A stretch of DNA of 55,744 bases from NCBI GenBank assembly GCA_934486735.1, contig CAKSQL010000016.1:1-55744 (forward strand), in the 5' to 3' direction. Positions 24,501 to 33,593 of the stretch are shown one piece after another; position 1 is the stretch's first letter, and every line of letters begins with the position of its first letter. Source of the DNA: an uncultured Clostridia bacterium. Its GTDB lineage: Bacteria; Bacillota; Clostridia; UBA1381. Position numbers and translations under genes: made by a program. The notes under the pieces were generated by a model. The model saw nothing but the letters and a program-made list of their open reading frames with translations, had not been told where the DNA came from and did not search any database.

Positions 24501-26101
24501 CTTGACGCTGCTTTAAGCATATTTGAATACTCATCCGCATTGGGCTTGCCGTTCCAAAATCCGCCTACATTCGGCTCATTCCATATCTCAAATGTTTTTA
24601 CGTTGGGGAAATGCGCCGCAACTGCTTTGCAGTAATTTGCATATGCTTTAATTCCGTCTTCCGTCACAGGTGCACGCGTATCAAAATACAACGGGTTTCC
24701 ATATGACAAAACCACAATAGATTCGATTCCGTTAGACTGAAGCGCATCTACCCAGTTTGTCATGCTTGTGTCAAAGCGATAAACGCCCCTTTCCCGCTCA
24801 ACAACATCCCAGTATACTTCATCTCTTACAAGCTTTACGCCTGCCATCTTTAAAAGCTTTAAATCCGCATCCAAGTTTTTGTTTTGTCCAAAATGAGTAG
24901 CAAATCCTCTCTGCCTTAACGACTCCAGCGGCTGAGATTTATATGATTTTATTTTTGAAACCTTTTGACTTACTCTTTTTATCACTTGGTCATCACTGTA
25001 AACTTCTACAAATATTTTCTTTATCTCATCAAAGCCCATATCAAACTCAAGACGGTTTGCAGCATTGTTTTTCAGGAAGAATGAATATTCGTTTTCTCCT
25101 TCAATTCCATAAACTGCCTTATATGGAGTATTTGCAATTCCGACAAGATCAATACTTGCATACGGATTCTCGTCTACTCCCATATTTACTGTTACCGTTA
25201 CGCTTTCCAGCGAGTTTTGAGAGGTATCGTAAAGCGATTGTATCTCACTTTTTGAATATCCTGCTTCTTCCAGGCTTTCTTTTGTGCAGTTTTTCACAAT
25301 AGCTTGCTTAACATTTTTACCAATATATTTCATATCAAGCAAAGCACCGTTTTTTGTCATAAAATCAGAGGTCAAATAAAATGTCGGTCTGATACTTAAT
25401 AAAGCCTTTGTATTCCATGACAAAATTCCACCCGGCTCAAGATCCGGACGTATTGCAAGCATATCGCCGGCCGGCATTGAAGTTCTCAAAAACCAACCGT
25501 CATCCGGACCTACCGTATTTGAAGAACCGTTTCTGAAATTATCTTTACATCCGTATATTCCGTTATATTCTATTGCCTCCGAATATGAAAGCAAACCTAT
25601 TCCGGCTTTTTCTATGTAATATCCTTTTCCGTTGATATCAGCGCAGTCCGAATCGGCTTTTCCACTTTCCGTGAGCCACTCATGCTCGTAATCTATTCCG
25701 TTTATTATACTATCCGGCAGCTTATATACGGTATTCTCCTGCGGTCCCTTATTGTTTCCGTTTAACTTAAAATCATTGTTAAGCCAATATGCCATATTAT
25801 CCGGATTGTTGGGATTAAAACGCTGTGAACCTTTTTTATCAAATTCATGATATCCGTATCCGTCATATGTCATAACATAATATGCAGAATTGTCTCCATC
25901 AGGATTATCATTCAGCATTACAAACATCTTGCTCGGATCATCCTTCATTCTGAACATATTATCCATGCTTGCCATCATTATATATCCGTCGGGTAATCTT
26001 CCAACATCAACCGGACCCGGAATAATATCTGCAAATGCAGGTATTGATGCCGATAAAACTGTCAAGCTTAACAAAGAAGCAATCAATTTTCTTAATTTCA
26101 T
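21527..26101 (-). CDS. SLH-anchored surface protein with DUF6273-like and clan GH-A glycosidase domains
   Basis: A 1524-aa exported protein. Residues 1-24 are the signal peptide (ends AFA). Residues about 55-250 form an extended DUF6273-like module, with VMTYDGYG near 76, GWFLRTSMP near 202 and LLSIRPTFYL near 234. A helical tail ending GYSKSEI (281-287) follows. Residues about 395-700 match a clan GH-A (beta/alpha)8 barrel: acid/base Glu509 in EIWNEPN, nucleophile Glu615 in LLITEIGW, with HPYYFY between them. A long helical region follows (700-1370). Then come an Asn/Gly/Ser-rich linker and three C-terminal SLH domains (VTREEFLKMLL, ITREQMAAMSY, ATRAEAAVVIY). It is likely a wall-bound glycan hydrolase; GH5/GH39-like, family not certain. 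Last gene of the operon, 22 bp after its neighbour. Confidence 0.85.
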   Translation of the reverse strand: MKLRKLIASLLSLTVLSASIPAFADIIPGPVDVGRLPDGYIMMASMDNMFRMKDDPSKMFVMLNDNPDGDNSAYYVMTYDGYGYHEFDKKGSQRFNPNNPDNMAYWLNNDFKLNGNNKGPQENTVYKLPDSIINGIDYEHEWLTESGKADSDCADINGKGYYIEKAGIGLLSYSEAIEYNGIYGCKDNFRNGSSNTVGPDDGWFLRTSMPAGDMLAIRPDLEPGGILSWNTKALLSIRPTFYLTSDFMTKNGALLDMKYIGKNVKQAIVKNCTKESLEEAGYSKSEIQSLYDTSQNSLESVTVTVNMGVDENPYASIDLVGIANTPYKAVYGIEGENEYSFFLKNNAANRLEFDMGFDEIKKIFVEVYSDDQVIKRVSQKVSKIKSYKSQPLESLRQRGFATHFGQNKNLDADLKLLKMAGVKLVRDEVYWDVVERERGVYRFDTSMTNWVDALQSNGIESIVVLSYGNPLYFDTRAPVTEDGIKAYANYCKAVAAHFPNVKTFEIWNEPNVGGFWNGKPNADEYSNMLKAASSAIREVRSDAKIVGGVVSDYRTAESFMKKMLDNDTYAYIDAISIHPYYFYKDQDQNFYETRINVNKNLVDNLGGFKDLLITEIGWSTLTSDKIWNSDKYYTNMNGKPYFEKDGNPCFTVTDEEQAAKLVAAQVIADYHGVSDYTSYDFRDDGKNPYEFEDNLGVVEYDGNVKPAYLAIKALNQFVNGAIYCGRVKVDDLNSQVHVYNKNGKAVAVAWNEKKNAEVSLGDAAVKNMYGNDLGQMNKVTLSKEPVYLTNISNDWLFKASAEQTLHYLNKALSCCDDNKNLSDFVYEVSSIVENMERTAQGNIPTETSAKQYIERIFNAGENLINAHANGKVILAEAKISQILSYLFNAGESASNMYAAAAKELSIITTQLKGMQELEKARELLNKTEDASIYSEAIFRKANDVYDDLEVIISEKDVANKNGLASAKDLVCARTAMWARMLTFCEAAGDTVYFEASIDTEGNVVIRGASNVKNDVVTLIVLPPDVDYKPGTLTDMSTIDYITEINANNQSAFEVKYKTDGKFGKYTVVALASSWDGIKTCEATYISDSLISDIIKALQNAATYTESANIIRENLSTLKALAPLFEKAVQNNIPIDEIAKVVYEDKAEITDSNTLVRVMEKASGIAALNTAKNAENMKRALADYKKIIGFEKLNSYSTYNSSALSDNDRNAILASFAGNNFIKLSDWHKMMEEVIILSAIEKSSYTNVMEVINTNNDKLNIDLSEYNSLSSNQQIIAKKQFAGKRYNSYQAVKDAFDKAVKDTKTSNNNNASGASGGSGSSGRGNGSGGSGTSVNYVPDANVQTHTFNDLGSVPWAEKSIAELYKLGVVSGKSESEFVPQDNVTREEFLKMLLSAFNVSSEGENVFEDVDPNAWYYKYVISGYTLDIISGESETVFGVGNKITREQMAAMSYRLLKSLKYELPADATSKFNDSDNISSYAVKPVGVLSQLNILNGVGDNNFAPKDFATRAEAAVVIYKLYNSFKK

Positions 26102-26123
26102 CTTCTTACCATTCCTTTCTGCA

Positions 26124-29100
26124 TTAAAGCAAATTCAAATATCCGTACAGCATCTGTGCGGCTTCAGCCCTCGTCGCCGTACTTTGTGGTTTTATTGTAT
26201 TATCATCGTATCCCGAAAGTATTCCCGACATATATATTGCCCCGATACTTTCCTGCGCATAAGATGAAATACTGTCTTTGTCGCTGAATTTATACAGCGG
26301 GTCGGTGTATTTAGGAAATTCTACGTATGCAAGCTTTGCAGCGTCGTAAAGCAAAACCGCAATTTCTTCTCTTGTTATTGCCTTATTCGGCTCAAATCCG
26401 TTATCAGCATTAACAAAATGTCCGTTTATAATTCCTGCTTTTTCCGCCGCTCCTATCGAGTCGGAATACCAATCATTTTCAGAAACATCGCTGTATCCCG
26501 ATTTGTTTCCGGTCAAACCTATTATTCTTGTCAGAATAGAAACAAACTCAGCACGGGTTATATTCGATTCGGGCATAAATTCAGTTTCCGAAACTCCGGA
26601 AACAATTCCTCTTTTTTTAAGTTCAAACACAGATGTCAACGCCCAATGTCCCGCCATATCAACAAAGACAGAACCCTCATCGGATTGATTTGTGTTTTGA
26701 CTGTTGTTCAATTTTTCCGGGAAAATGGTATTTGCCACATTATTTTGAAACTTCGTATTTTCCTTATTAATCATTTTAAACTTTGCATAATAAGATGAAT
26801 CTTTAAACACAGACGTTCCCGGAGTATACTCGGCATAATAATCTCGAAGGAATTCATCGGCATCATTAAGAGCAACATTGATTCCCATAATTTGACCTTC
26901 GTAAATATTGTTCGACGCAAGCTGTCCCTTCGGCATCTTCATTATATAGCGAGTTACATTATCGTTATCACTTCTTGTAACTTCAGACCATGATGAAGGC
27001 AGCTCCGATGCTCCAAAAGGCGACGTCCACATATACATTTGCACTCCAACCGGCGTCTTTGCCGCCCCTATTTCATTGGCGTCCAGGCTAAATTGCCCGG
27101 AGTTGTTACTGTCTATACCTATCTGTACGCTGTCGCCCTGCCAGATAGATGAGGAAACCGCCATCTGTGTGAATTTTTCATCATAAACATCGGTCAGGAA
27201 ATAAAGATTCTCCTCATCCCATTTCACAAATGCTCTTGCTCCAAGGTCCATATTGTACCATTGTTCTTTTTTATCCGGCTCTTCCGGCGAATTGACATAA
27301 ATCGGATATGCGTCTTTCCAATCTTCTATACTGCTCGTCTGATCAACATCAATCGGTTTATCCGTTTTTACCGCCAGCCAGAAATCCAACAGCTTAGTTA
27401 TGCTTGAAGTCAATTCACCTGACTCGTTGTATACATTTATATAGAACGGATAATAATGGTATTCTGTATTTTCGGCATTTTTTATCTTAATTCTCACTTC
27501 TTCCGACTTACCTGCGGGTACGGTCGACCGGAATTCATTTGAAGTGAACTGAATATACGGACAGCTGAATTCCACCCTTACGGTGTTATTCGTTTGAAAC
27601 GGATTTTTCAGAGTAAAGCTTATTTCGTTAAGTTCGGAAATAGGCTTTCTTGCCGAATTCAGGTTAACCTCCACCAAATCTTCAACCATAATACTATAGC
27701 TTTCTGTCTTTATAACTTTTCCGTCTTCAATCAGTTTGAAAATTAAAGTTTTGTTTTTGTCGAAGCCGTCGCGCACAATACATCCCTGTACCGACATGTC
27801 AACATTTCCCTCTGCTTTAATTACGCTTTCGTCACCTGTACCGAGAAGATTATTGTTTTGGTCATATAACTCGATTTTTGCCTTAATGTCTTTTTTACCA
27901 AAGTTAGCAACGTTTAAAGAAAATTCCTTGTTTTCTCCATAATATACTTTCTTTTGAGATTTATCCAAAAGCATATTTATCATCAGATTGGATACCTCTT
28001 CCTCGGTATAGAAAGAATTATACCATGCACACAGCTTTAATCCCAAATATGACCAGCCGGATATAATTCCCGGTTTTGTCGCATTTTCTGCCTCTTGCAT
28101 TACTTTTTTTGCGTCTTCAATATGACGCTTTGCATAACGAAGAATATTATCGGTATAAATTAATGTGTATCCGTCATTTTTGTGATTTTCCTTTGCAAGC
28201 TGCTCTGAAGTTGCGTAATCTTTTTCCGCTTCATCAATGAAATTTTGGGTTGCGTCGTCCGGAATCATCATATAATATGCGTATCTTTCGGCAATTTTAT
28301 AAATTCCAAACAGCATGGATGACATTTTTTCATTATCCATTTTTCCGCTGTGAAATTCAGTCTTTATAAGATCACCTATCGAAAAACATTCATCGATGCA
28401 ATTTTTCAATTCCGCAGCACCGACAGTATTGTTTTTCAAATTCAATACACCGTCATTAAATACTTTACTTACCTTTTTAATATTTGCCGCAGAGAAATAT
28501 TCTCCGTATTGTTTAAGCCATTCATTCTGTTTATCGATTATATTTTGCTCCGCACTTTTTCTGAACCAATCCATGTCCACATTTGTAACATAAATCGGGT
28601 CAAGTCCCATAGAGGCTTTTCCGTTTTCATCGATTACATTTCCGTACATGTCCTTTACAATTGCACCGGCGCCAAAATCATATTCGCCTTCGCCGTCATT
28701 CATCCATGAAATTATTATAGGCTTTTTTTCCTTTGAATAGACATATGTACTGTTTTTATCACCGAATCCCAAATCAACGCTGCCGTGGAATAAAGCACCT
28801 TCAAGTTCACAGTTGTATGCACTGACAGCAGCATAAGCTTTTTTTGGAGTCATATCTAATGTATAAATTCCAAACTGATGCTCACGATCAAGATCATTTG
28901 TTCCGTCATTTTTCAAATCATAGGAAAAATTATATCTCAACCCTGCGTCGTCACCGATAACAAAGTTTTGGATAGTTGCTCTTGCCTGTTCTTCCTGTGT
29001 GTTGCCTCCGTACTCTGTGGGCCAGCCTATTTCGGTTACCGCCGTATCTCTCCAGCCGCCGTAGTTCATAACAATTTTATCTACTTTTTTCAAGGTGTTA

Positions 29101-30797
29101 TATAAAAGTCCGTTGTTGGCAGGCATATCCGGATAGATATAAGGATGGAATACTATTGCGGTGCTGTATGGATAAGCTCCAAGCTCCATTCCGTCTATTA
29201 TAAAGTTTGTATCAGTACCCGCAGTAACAAAAGAACCGATTTCAATTTCATCGTCTCTTGTTCTTACATAGCTGTATGTATGTTTTAAAAGATTTATATA
29301 ATCTTCAACATCAGGTTCGGGTTTCCAGAATCCGCGGCCGTTAGGCTCGTTCCATACTTCAAGGAATGAGGCATGTTTTTTTGTATACATGGTATATGCA
29401 TATTGTGCAAATCCATCCAGCTGCCAGCGTTCATGCGGAGCATCTCCGTCCGCGTCACCATCGGCAAGGAAAAAAACATTTCCGGCTTGAGCAATAGCGG
29501 CATTCTGATGTCCTCTTTCCCAAAGCTCTTCATTAGCATACCACCATTGCGGAAGATACTGATACTTTGTTCTGTCGTATTGCATACAGTTCCACGGAAC
29601 TTCGTCACGTCTGTAATATATTCCGACCTTTTCCATATAGTCAATATCAAGGTCATGCATATATCCGAAGCCCATATGCATTGCAAAACCTTTACGCCAA
29701 AAATCCTGCATAAACTGCTTTTCATAATCCTTTAAATAAGTTATTACCTGTGTTTCGTCATATACCTTTTTTCTGCCTTTGTAAACCTTTATGTTTACAT
29801 CATGCTTTCCATACGTTCTCGGGACTTCAAACTCATACTCATCATTTCCCGTTACTGTCAGCGTTTTTGAATACGGGTCCTTACCGTCAATCGTATATTC
29901 AACACGATATGTTGCCGGTTCCGAGCCGGAGACAGTAAATTTCAGCGAAAAGGTATTGTCGTTAATATCATGTATTTTACCGAGAACAGCTCTGGGTTCG
30001 ATATATTCAATTGTTTCGTTCGTTCCCGGCTTTTCACTTACAATTGAATTGATTTCCAGGTCGGAATAGCCGGCATTTTTCAAATCATTTTTTGAAAAAT
30101 TCTTATTAATAATTTTCTTCAGCGAAGTTCCCATACCCTCTACATCCAGCTTGACATTTTTAACAAAATTCAAGTCCATGCAGAAAACCGGTCTTACGCC
30201 GCGCATATCTCCAACCGAGGAATTGGTAATTGTTCCTTCCTGATCACAGTACATTGCATCCGATACTTTATTCTTTTTACCCTCGGGCGTTCTGAGCCAC
30301 CATCCCGATTCCGAAGTATCGGAAGCACCTATTTTTGCGGAATACTTAATCAATTCCGTTGCGGACAGCAATGCCAGTCTGCTTTCCGTTGTATACTCGT
30401 TCGGACATTCTCCTTCGTCCGCTCCTGCCTCGGTAGGCCAATTGCTTTCCAGAATATATTTTTGAATATATTCCGGCAAAGGATTGTTTTCTTCAAGCCA
30501 TTTTGCAATATTTCCCTCTTTATCCGGTGCAAATTTTTGACCTCCGTTTTCGTCAAATGCAGTTTCTCCCCAGCTGCTGTCGCTCATTACCAGTATTTTT
30601 CCGTCCTTTTCATTCAAAAGAACAAACGGTTCTTCATAATCTTCAAACCAAAACAAATTTGTCTGCGGAGCGCTTTTATTAACATTCTTAAGCTTTGTTT
30701 CTCCTACAGCGTTTTTGGCGAGTACAACCGGGCATAATGATGTCAGCATTACCGAAATTAAGGAAATCGATATAATTTTTTTAATACTAATTTTCAT
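26124..30797 (-). CDS. SLH-anchored surface protein with DUF6273-like, clan GH-A and CBM9-like domains
   Basis: A 1557-aa exported protein. I chose the inner ATG, which has AAAGGAA upstream and starts MKISIKKI directly before the signal peptide; a frame 10 codons longer is open. Domain order: DUF6273-like module (GWWLRTP near residue 165, VRPVFCMD near 201) with the tail GYSDLEI. Then a beta-sandwich (about 265-350) and a clan GH-A barrel with acid/base Glu484 (VWNEPNGRG) and nucleophile Glu589 (AVTEIGWP). A helical region and Ig-like beta domains follow. Next is a CBM9-like segment (AFVKWDEENLYFLTDVYDE, then WQGDSVQIGID). Three SLH domains (ITRAEFVSILT, ITREEIAVLLY, ATRAEAAQMLY) end the protein. 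It is probably a paralogue of the next gene with an added carbohydrate-binding domain. Exact glycan unknown. Confidence 0.85.
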   Translation of the reverse strand: MKISIKKIISISLISVMLTSLCPVVLAKNAVGETKLKNVNKSAPQTNLFWFEDYEEPFVLLNEKDGKILVMSDSSWGETAFDENGGQKFAPDKEGNIAKWLEENNPLPEYIQKYILESNWPTEAGADEGECPNEYTTESRLALLSATELIKYSAKIGASDTSESGWWLRTPEGKKNKVSDAMYCDQEGTITNSSVGDMRGVRPVFCMDLNFVKNVKLDVEGMGTSLKKIINKNFSKNDLKNAGYSDLEINSIVSEKPGTNETIEYIEPRAVLGKIHDINDNTFSLKFTVSGSEPATYRVEYTIDGKDPYSKTLTVTGNDEYEFEVPRTYGKHDVNIKVYKGRKKVYDETQVITYLKDYEKQFMQDFWRKGFAMHMGFGYMHDLDIDYMEKVGIYYRRDEVPWNCMQYDRTKYQYLPQWWYANEELWERGHQNAAIAQAGNVFFLADGDADGDAPHERWQLDGFAQYAYTMYTKKHASFLEVWNEPNGRGFWKPEPDVEDYINLLKHTYSYVRTRDDEIEIGSFVTAGTDTNFIIDGMELGAYPYSTAIVFHPYIYPDMPANNGLLYNTLKKVDKIVMNYGGWRDTAVTEIGWPTEYGGNTQEEQARATIQNFVIGDDAGLRYNFSYDLKNDGTNDLDREHQFGIYTLDMTPKKAYAAVSAYNCELEGALFHGSVDLGFGDKNSTYVYSKEKKPIIISWMNDGEGEYDFGAGAIVKDMYGNVIDENGKASMGLDPIYVTNVDMDWFRKSAEQNIIDKQNEWLKQYGEYFSAANIKKVSKVFNDGVLNLKNNTVGAAELKNCIDECFSIGDLIKTEFHSGKMDNEKMSSMLFGIYKIAERYAYYMMIPDDATQNFIDEAEKDYATSEQLAKENHKNDGYTLIYTDNILRYAKRHIEDAKKVMQEAENATKPGIISGWSYLGLKLCAWYNSFYTEEEVSNLMINMLLDKSQKKVYYGENKEFSLNVANFGKKDIKAKIELYDQNNNLLGTGDESVIKAEGNVDMSVQGCIVRDGFDKNKTLIFKLIEDGKVIKTESYSIMVEDLVEVNLNSARKPISELNEISFTLKNPFQTNNTVRVEFSCPYIQFTSNEFRSTVPAGKSEEVRIKIKNAENTEYHYYPFYINVYNESGELTSSITKLLDFWLAVKTDKPIDVDQTSSIEDWKDAYPIYVNSPEEPDKKEQWYNMDLGARAFVKWDEENLYFLTDVYDEKFTQMAVSSSIWQGDSVQIGIDSNNSGQFSLDANEIGAAKTPVGVQMYMWTSPFGASELPSSWSEVTRSDNDNVTRYIMKMPKGQLASNNIYEGQIMGINVALNDADEFLRDYYAEYTPGTSVFKDSSYYAKFKMINKENTKFQNNVANTIFPEKLNNSQNTNQSDEGSVFVDMAGHWALTSVFELKKRGIVSGVSETEFMPESNITRAEFVSILTRIIGLTGNKSGYSDVSENDWYSDSIGAAEKAGIINGHFVNADNGFEPNKAITREEIAVLLYDAAKLAYVEFPKYTDPLYKFSDKDSISSYAQESIGAIYMSGILSGYDDNTIKPQSTATRAEAAQMLYGYLNLL

Positions 30798-30888
30798 GAT
30801 AATTCCTTTCTGTATCTTTATGCGCAAAGTCTAATGCGAAAGATGACAATTCATTAATTTATCAACCCTCACAATCATTAATGCATTA

Positions 30889-33531
30889 CTATTTTGTCTC
30901 ATAAATATACATATACTTCGGCGCTCCGTAACGGAATGAAACCGCTACTCTCGTATAATTGCTTCTGCCGCTTTCATATGTTGTTACCGTGCTTAAATCA
31001 TTAACAACCTCAGCCTTTCTGGTCTTAGTATTAAAAACAACCTTTTTAAAACTGTTGACTTTGTTCATGAGGAAAACCGTATCTGCCGTCGGAACGGTAT
31101 CACCAAAGAACATTCTTGCAATACCATTGTTAATATCGTAAATTCCGCCCACAAAAGTAGCATAATCCGCATTCATTGACCAAATATCACACATGTAGCT
31201 GTAATGATTGTTTTCAACCTTGTCCTCACTGCAATCGTAGTACTTTGCAATAGAAGATATTCTTCCTTCGTTGTTAAGAGCAAATCTTATAATATCTCCC
31301 TTATCAATTTTGCTTATGTCTAAATCGTCGGCAACAAAATATTTATGAATGTCGGAGCCTTCCATTATTGTAATTTCTTCTACCGGTTTCTCATCCTCAT
31401 CCAGGCATTGGTTTATATCGGTAACAAGCTGATAGCCTCCGCCGTCTTTCATTGATTCCTGCTTTGATTCATGTGTAACCATTACATCCATAATCACTGC
31501 CGGTTTCCGATAGCTGTATGCATCAAATTTTACCCATTTATCATACTCAAAATTATAGCTGAACGCCTCAAATTCTTCATCGTTTGCCGTCTGCTCATTG
31601 TTAGGAACGGAAAAGACCCATGTGGGACTTCCGAGAACAATTCTGCCGCTCAGCACTCCGTTTCTCTGCTGCAAGCCATTATTCATATATGTTCCGTATC
31701 TGTGGAAAGAGTCCGCCGATTCTCCCGGTTCGGGCGAGCCGAAATACGGATAATCCACATCGGTTATTTTGTTCTCGCTGTTTAATTTATATGTAATAAC
31801 ACTGCGGCGTGTTATGCAGGTTCCGTCTTCAAAAACTTCATTTGCAAAGCAGCTGAGCATTTCCTCCGCTTTTTTTCCGATTTTCCGTCCGTCAACCTTA
31901 GCATTGCTCTTTACCTGAAAACTCTTTTTCACATTATCTTTTGTCAAAATCTTAAGCCATACTTCGTCTTCATTGCCGGACAAATCTATGTAAGCCTTAA
32001 GGAGATATCCCGGTTCGATTTCCGTTGCTGTTGCTTCATTTATATATGTAGCTATCTTTCCGTCGGGATCAAGATGAAAACTCTGTACGGTGTCCCTGTA
32101 TGACATAAATTTATTAGATTGCAAGTAATCATTCGTCTTGTAGAAATAATCGGAAATATAATACTTGTCACCGTCAATTACAAAATAATCATCGCCATAC
32201 TCCGATAAAATATTCTCTACCTTTCCTGATACTGTATTTTTAGACACCTTGATGTCGGTCACTTTTCTGTCTATACTTTGTGCGGCAAAGATAACGTCTC
32301 CGCGTTTTATCAGAGAAACAGAGCTTGCATAACCGCTTTCATCTGTTACTGTCAAATATTCCGTGTCTGTATCCAACCTGTTGTTATAATTTGTTCTGTC
32401 ATATATTATGCCATCATCATCAACTTTTTCAACCGACATTATTATATACGAGTTAATCACAATAAGGTCATATCTTCCGTCATCCATCGTGTCGACAAGC
32501 TTAACGTTTCCGACATCCGGAACAAACAGTGTGCTGTCGCCGTAATCGGATATAAATCGTCCGTTATAGATTACATCGGCATTTTTGTCAAGCTTATATT
32601 TTTTTTGCAAATCACCCCGGCATACTGTGTAAATTCCCTCCGAATAATCATCAATATCATCAGCATTGAACACTACCGAGGTTGACTTTGTATCATATAC
32701 ATACAAGAATGTTTTATCCTTATATTTATCGTCTGATTTATAATAAAATTTTATATATTGTCCCAAAAATTCCGCAACCAATTTGTAATCTGCCTGATAT
32801 ATTTCTCCGCCAATCATTACTTCTCCGGTCGAAACGGTCGTTTCACCCATGATCGCAGTTACCTCAGTTTCGGTAACAACCCCTTCTGCAGACCATATGT
32901 CAAAATATTCATTAAGTGCCGTATCGCCCGGCTTATACTCTACCTTAGAATCGGCAAAGCTGTCTATTTTCAAAATCTTGCACTTGAGTGCATTATAGAT
33001 AATCGTTTTTAAAACACCGTATGTAACACCGGTGTCGAGCTTTAATCCACGGATTCCGCGCGTGAATCCGATATCACTTGCTTTTTTTACATAATCCGCC
33101 ATTTCAGCACCGGCCATTGCATCCTTATATCCCATAGCTCTGACCATCATAATAATTATTTCCGAATATGTGATAATATCGTCCGGTCTGTACATGGCAT
33201 TGCCATTCCCCGACAAAATACCGGCTCTGTAAAGCCATTCAACAGAACCCGCATAATCGGTTTCAGAGTTCACATCGGCAAATATTTCAGCTGTCGCATC
33301 AAAATCTGTCTTTTCGAAATTCATAAATTTTGAAACTAAATATGCAGCTTCGGATCTTGTTACTTCTTTATTTGTATCGGTATCTTTGCTTAATGTTATA
33401 TCCAGTGCGGTTAATAAAGTTTCAAGCTCAGACTGATTATTTATTGTTGTTTTAGCCTGTACGCTTACAAAAAATCCGCTTAATAACGATATAACAATTG
33501 CATAAATAATAGTTTTATTAAATTTATTCAT
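30889..33531 (-). CDS. N-terminal SLH surface protein
   Basis: An 880-aa exported protein; the start at 33531 is fixed by TTGGAGG 6 nt upstream and the directly following signal peptide (to about residue 26). A longer frame would read into the preceding hairpin. SLH domains occupy about residues 50-190 (VTRSEAAYLVSKFM, then GNAMYRPDDIITYSEIIIMMVRAMG, then a degenerate copy ending VTYGVLKTII). The rest is beta-rich with repeated small barrel-like units (VSGKVENILSEYGDDYFVIDG, then related G-x-V-x-x-I patterns). No catalytic motif is seen. Architecture and size match the SLH protein at 7441-10137, so the two may be S-layer-type paralogues. It is the second gene of the operon, 62 bp after the first, with a hairpin in the gap. 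Confidence 0.82.
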   Translation of the reverse strand: MNKFNKTIIYAIVISLLSGFFVSVQAKTTINNQSELETLLTALDITLSKDTDTNKEVTRSEAAYLVSKFMNFEKTDFDATAEIFADVNSETDYAGSVEWLYRAGILSGNGNAMYRPDDIITYSEIIIMMVRAMGYKDAMAGAEMADYVKKASDIGFTRGIRGLKLDTGVTYGVLKTIIYNALKCKILKIDSFADSKVEYKPGDTALNEYFDIWSAEGVVTETEVTAIMGETTVSTGEVMIGGEIYQADYKLVAEFLGQYIKFYYKSDDKYKDKTFLYVYDTKSTSVVFNADDIDDYSEGIYTVCRGDLQKKYKLDKNADVIYNGRFISDYGDSTLFVPDVGNVKLVDTMDDGRYDLIVINSYIIMSVEKVDDDGIIYDRTNYNNRLDTDTEYLTVTDESGYASSVSLIKRGDVIFAAQSIDRKVTDIKVSKNTVSGKVENILSEYGDDYFVIDGDKYYISDYFYKTNDYLQSNKFMSYRDTVQSFHLDPDGKIATYINEATATEIEPGYLLKAYIDLSGNEDEVWLKILTKDNVKKSFQVKSNAKVDGRKIGKKAEEMLSCFANEVFEDGTCITRRSVITYKLNSENKITDVDYPYFGSPEPGESADSFHRYGTYMNNGLQQRNGVLSGRIVLGSPTWVFSVPNNEQTANDEEFEAFSYNFEYDKWVKFDAYSYRKPAVIMDVMVTHESKQESMKDGGGYQLVTDINQCLDEDEKPVEEITIMEGSDIHKYFVADDLDISKIDKGDIIRFALNNEGRISSIAKYYDCSEDKVENNHYSYMCDIWSMNADYATFVGGIYDINNGIARMFFGDTVPTADTVFLMNKVNSFKKVVFNTKTRKAEVVNDLSTVTTYESGRSNYTRVAVSFRYGAPKYMYIYETK

Positions 33532-33556
33532 ATATGCCTCCAAACTTGTAAATTGC

Positions 33557-33581
33557 ATGGGAGCGCACGATACGCTCCCAT
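33557..33581 (-). promoter_or_regulatory. intercistronic hairpin in the surface-protein operon
   Basis: ATGGGAGCG and CGCTCCCAT form a 9-bp stem with a 7-nt loop, 12 nt after the stop codon of the 788-aa gene. No T-run follows, so it is more likely an mRNA-stabilising or processing site, or a weak attenuator, than a full terminator. Confidence 0.45.
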
Positions 33582-33593
33582 ACATATATTCTC

